A DNA stretch of 6,634 nt, from the NCBI GenBank assembly GCA_025462985.1, contig JAOAPP010000421.1, positions 1 through 6,634 of the forward strand, in the 5' to 3' direction. The stretch's first letter is position 1. Each line of letters begins with the position of its first letter. The position numbers were made by a program, and so were the translations under genes. The notes beneath the pieces were generated by a model. It searched no databases and was not told the origin of the DNA. It saw only the letters and a list, made by a program, of their open reading frames with translations. This DNA comes from Bryobacterales bacterium. Lineage in GTDB: Bacteria > Acidobacteriota > Terriglobia > Bryobacterales > Bryobacteraceae. Of the stretch, positions 5,959 through 6,634 are shown in pieces.

Positions 5959-6384
5959 ATGCGATACCCAGAACAACTCATCGCGCCCATGCGCAGTGAT
6001 CTTACTCAATACGGGGTCAAGGAAGTTCGGACGCCGGAAGATGTAGACCGCGTCTTGAGCTCCGGCACTGTTCTCATGATTGTAAATTCTGTTTGCGGTT
6101 GCGCGGCCGGAAAGGCGCGCCCGGCGGTCGGAATGGCTCTCGGAAATGCCAACCGTCCAGATGTGGCGGCGACAGTTTTCGCCGGCGCCGATCTGGAAGC
6201 CGATGGCCGTGTCCGTGAAATCCTCGCCGACGTGCCTCCGTCCTCTCCGTCCATGGCCCTGTTTCGGGACGGCAAGCCGGTGTTTGTTCTACACCGGCAC
6301 CAGATCGAGAGCAGGCACGCCCCTGAAATCGCAAAGATACTCGTCGAAGCCTTCGATCAGTATTGCGTTCCTGCTAAACAGTAA
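5959..6384 (+). CDS. BrxA/BrxB (YphP/YqiW) family bacilliredoxin
   Basis: This is a 141-aa cytosolic thioredoxin-fold protein of the family's normal length. The diagnostic CGC active site is at 46-48 within NSVCGCAAGKARPAVG. Other family features are MRYPEQLIAPMRSDL at the N-terminus, FAGADLEADGRVREIL (74-89, usually FAGQDxEAT..AR), PPSSPSMALFRDGKPV (93-108), the HRHQIESR block (112-119) and a C-terminal FDQYC (132-136) with a third cysteine. In Bacillus these proteins remove bacillithiol from S-bacillithiolated proteins, and the family has also been reported with weak disulfide isomerase activity. In a non-Firmicute the partner thiol is not certain. It has its own strong ribosome binding site and possibly its own promoter. 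It converges with nadD, with the stops 8 nt apart. The choice between brxA and brxB is not justified here, so no symbol is given. Confidence 0.93.
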   Translation: MRYPEQLIAPMRSDLTQYGVKEVRTPEDVDRVLSSGTVLMIVNSVCGCAAGKARPAVGMALGNANRPDVAATVFAGADLEADGRVREILADVPPSSPSMALFRDGKPVFVLHRHQIESRHAPEIAKILVEAFDQYCVPAKQ

Positions 6385-6392
6385 GCAATAGC

Positions 6393-6634
6393 CTAACGAG
6401 CACCGTAGAGGCCGCGCTGGAAAATGTATTCCCGGACCTCTACGGGAACTTCGGCCACACTTTCGCCCTCCGCCAGATGCTCCCGGATCGCGGAGCTCGA
6501 TGTTGGTAACTCCAAGCCCTCCAACCGATAAACCACCGCGCCTTCCGGCACGACATAGTCTTCGCCTGGACGTGAGACCACTATGAACTGGATTAGCGAA
6601 ATCAGTTCTTCCCAGCGGTGCCAGCTGCTGATCT
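6393..6634 (-). CDS. nadD: Nicotinate-nucleotide adenylyltransferase, C-terminal ~80 aa; 5' end outside the window
   Basis: NadD adenylates nicotinate mononucleotide with ATP to deamido-NAD in the cytosol. Only the C-terminal part lies here; the frame is open to the window edge. Reading on the - strand from about 6632 it gives ISSWHRWEELISLIQFIVVSRPGE, containing the WHRWEEL and VVSRPG signatures. It continues with LELPTSSSAIREHLAEG, the conserved S-S-x-x-IR signature of the nucleotidyltransferase, then VPVEVREYIFQRGLY and a short GAR end before TAG. A GTG at 6581 is internal to this motif and is not a real start. Full NadD is about 190-220 aa, so more than half the gene lies to the right. 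It is transcribed toward the bacilliredoxin gene, and a 9-bp inverted repeat lies in its last codons. Confidence 0.93.
   Translation of the reverse strand, partial: ISSWHRWEELISLIQFIVVSRPGEDYVVPEGAVVYRLEGLELPTSSSAIREHLAEGESVAEVPVEVREYIFQRGLYGAR
6403..6445. repeat. Perfect 9-bp inverted repeat in the nadD 3' end
   Basis: CCGTAGAGG (6403-6411) and CCTCTACGG (6437-6445) are separated by 25 nt. The pair lies within the last codons of nadD, close to where it converges with the bacilliredoxin gene. No T-run follows on either strand, so it is not a canonical terminator, but it could act as a transcript-end hairpin for either gene. Confidence 0.5.

Noticed and set aside
1..6634. Defence island, mobile element or biosynthetic cluster
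   Set aside because: No transposase, integrase, nuclease, toxin-antitoxin pair, CRISPR repeat, terminal repeat pair or tRNA-flanked boundary is visible; the lone methyltransferase and transporter do not make a cluster.

Overview
The window holds eight protein genes, two of them cut by the window edges, packed with very little intergenic DNA. It reads as ordinary bacterial chromosome, moderately GC-rich by eye. There is no insertion sequence, phage gene, CRISPR array, tRNA or rRNA. Several proteins look like ones I associate with Acidobacteriota (Terriglobia type): the 228-aa protein after birA, the membrane-anchored coiled-coil protein, and a CGC-type bacilliredoxin in a non-Firmicute-looking genome. 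That assignment is recollection of family style, not a search result, so I hold it at about 0.6.

Left block, + strand (1-3560): the 3' part of nadC (quinolinate phosphoribosyltransferase), then birA (biotin-protein ligase without a DNA-binding domain), then a 228-aa protein of unknown function, then an MFS transporter of the anion:cation symporter type. The first three genes overlap (1 nt and 8 nt) and the fourth follows after about 23 nt, so this looks like one transcription unit. It ends at a strong 12-bp GC-rich hairpin followed by a T-run (3512-3558).

Middle block: a class I SAM-dependent methyltransferase on the - strand converges on that terminator. It is divergent from tdk (type II thymidine kinase, + strand), and a short shared region of about 100 nt carries a plausible methyltransferase promoter.

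Right block: after tdk come a 294-aa single-pass coiled-coil protein with a beta-rich C-terminal segment and a 141-aa bacilliredoxin, both on +. The bacilliredoxin converges with the C-terminal end of nadD (- strand, cut by the window edge), with only 8 nt between the stops.

Metabolic theme: NAD synthesis sits at both ends (nadC and nadD), with cofactor attachment (birA), nucleotide salvage (tdk) and thiol redox (bacilliredoxin) between. I found no convincing new multi-gene system. The parts most worth a second look are the two unknown proteins, the start and promoter arrangement of the methyltransferase/tdk pair, and the compositionally odd, repeat-rich 3' end of the transporter gene. No gene-free stretch exceeds 300 bases; the longest is about 106 nt (4932-5037).
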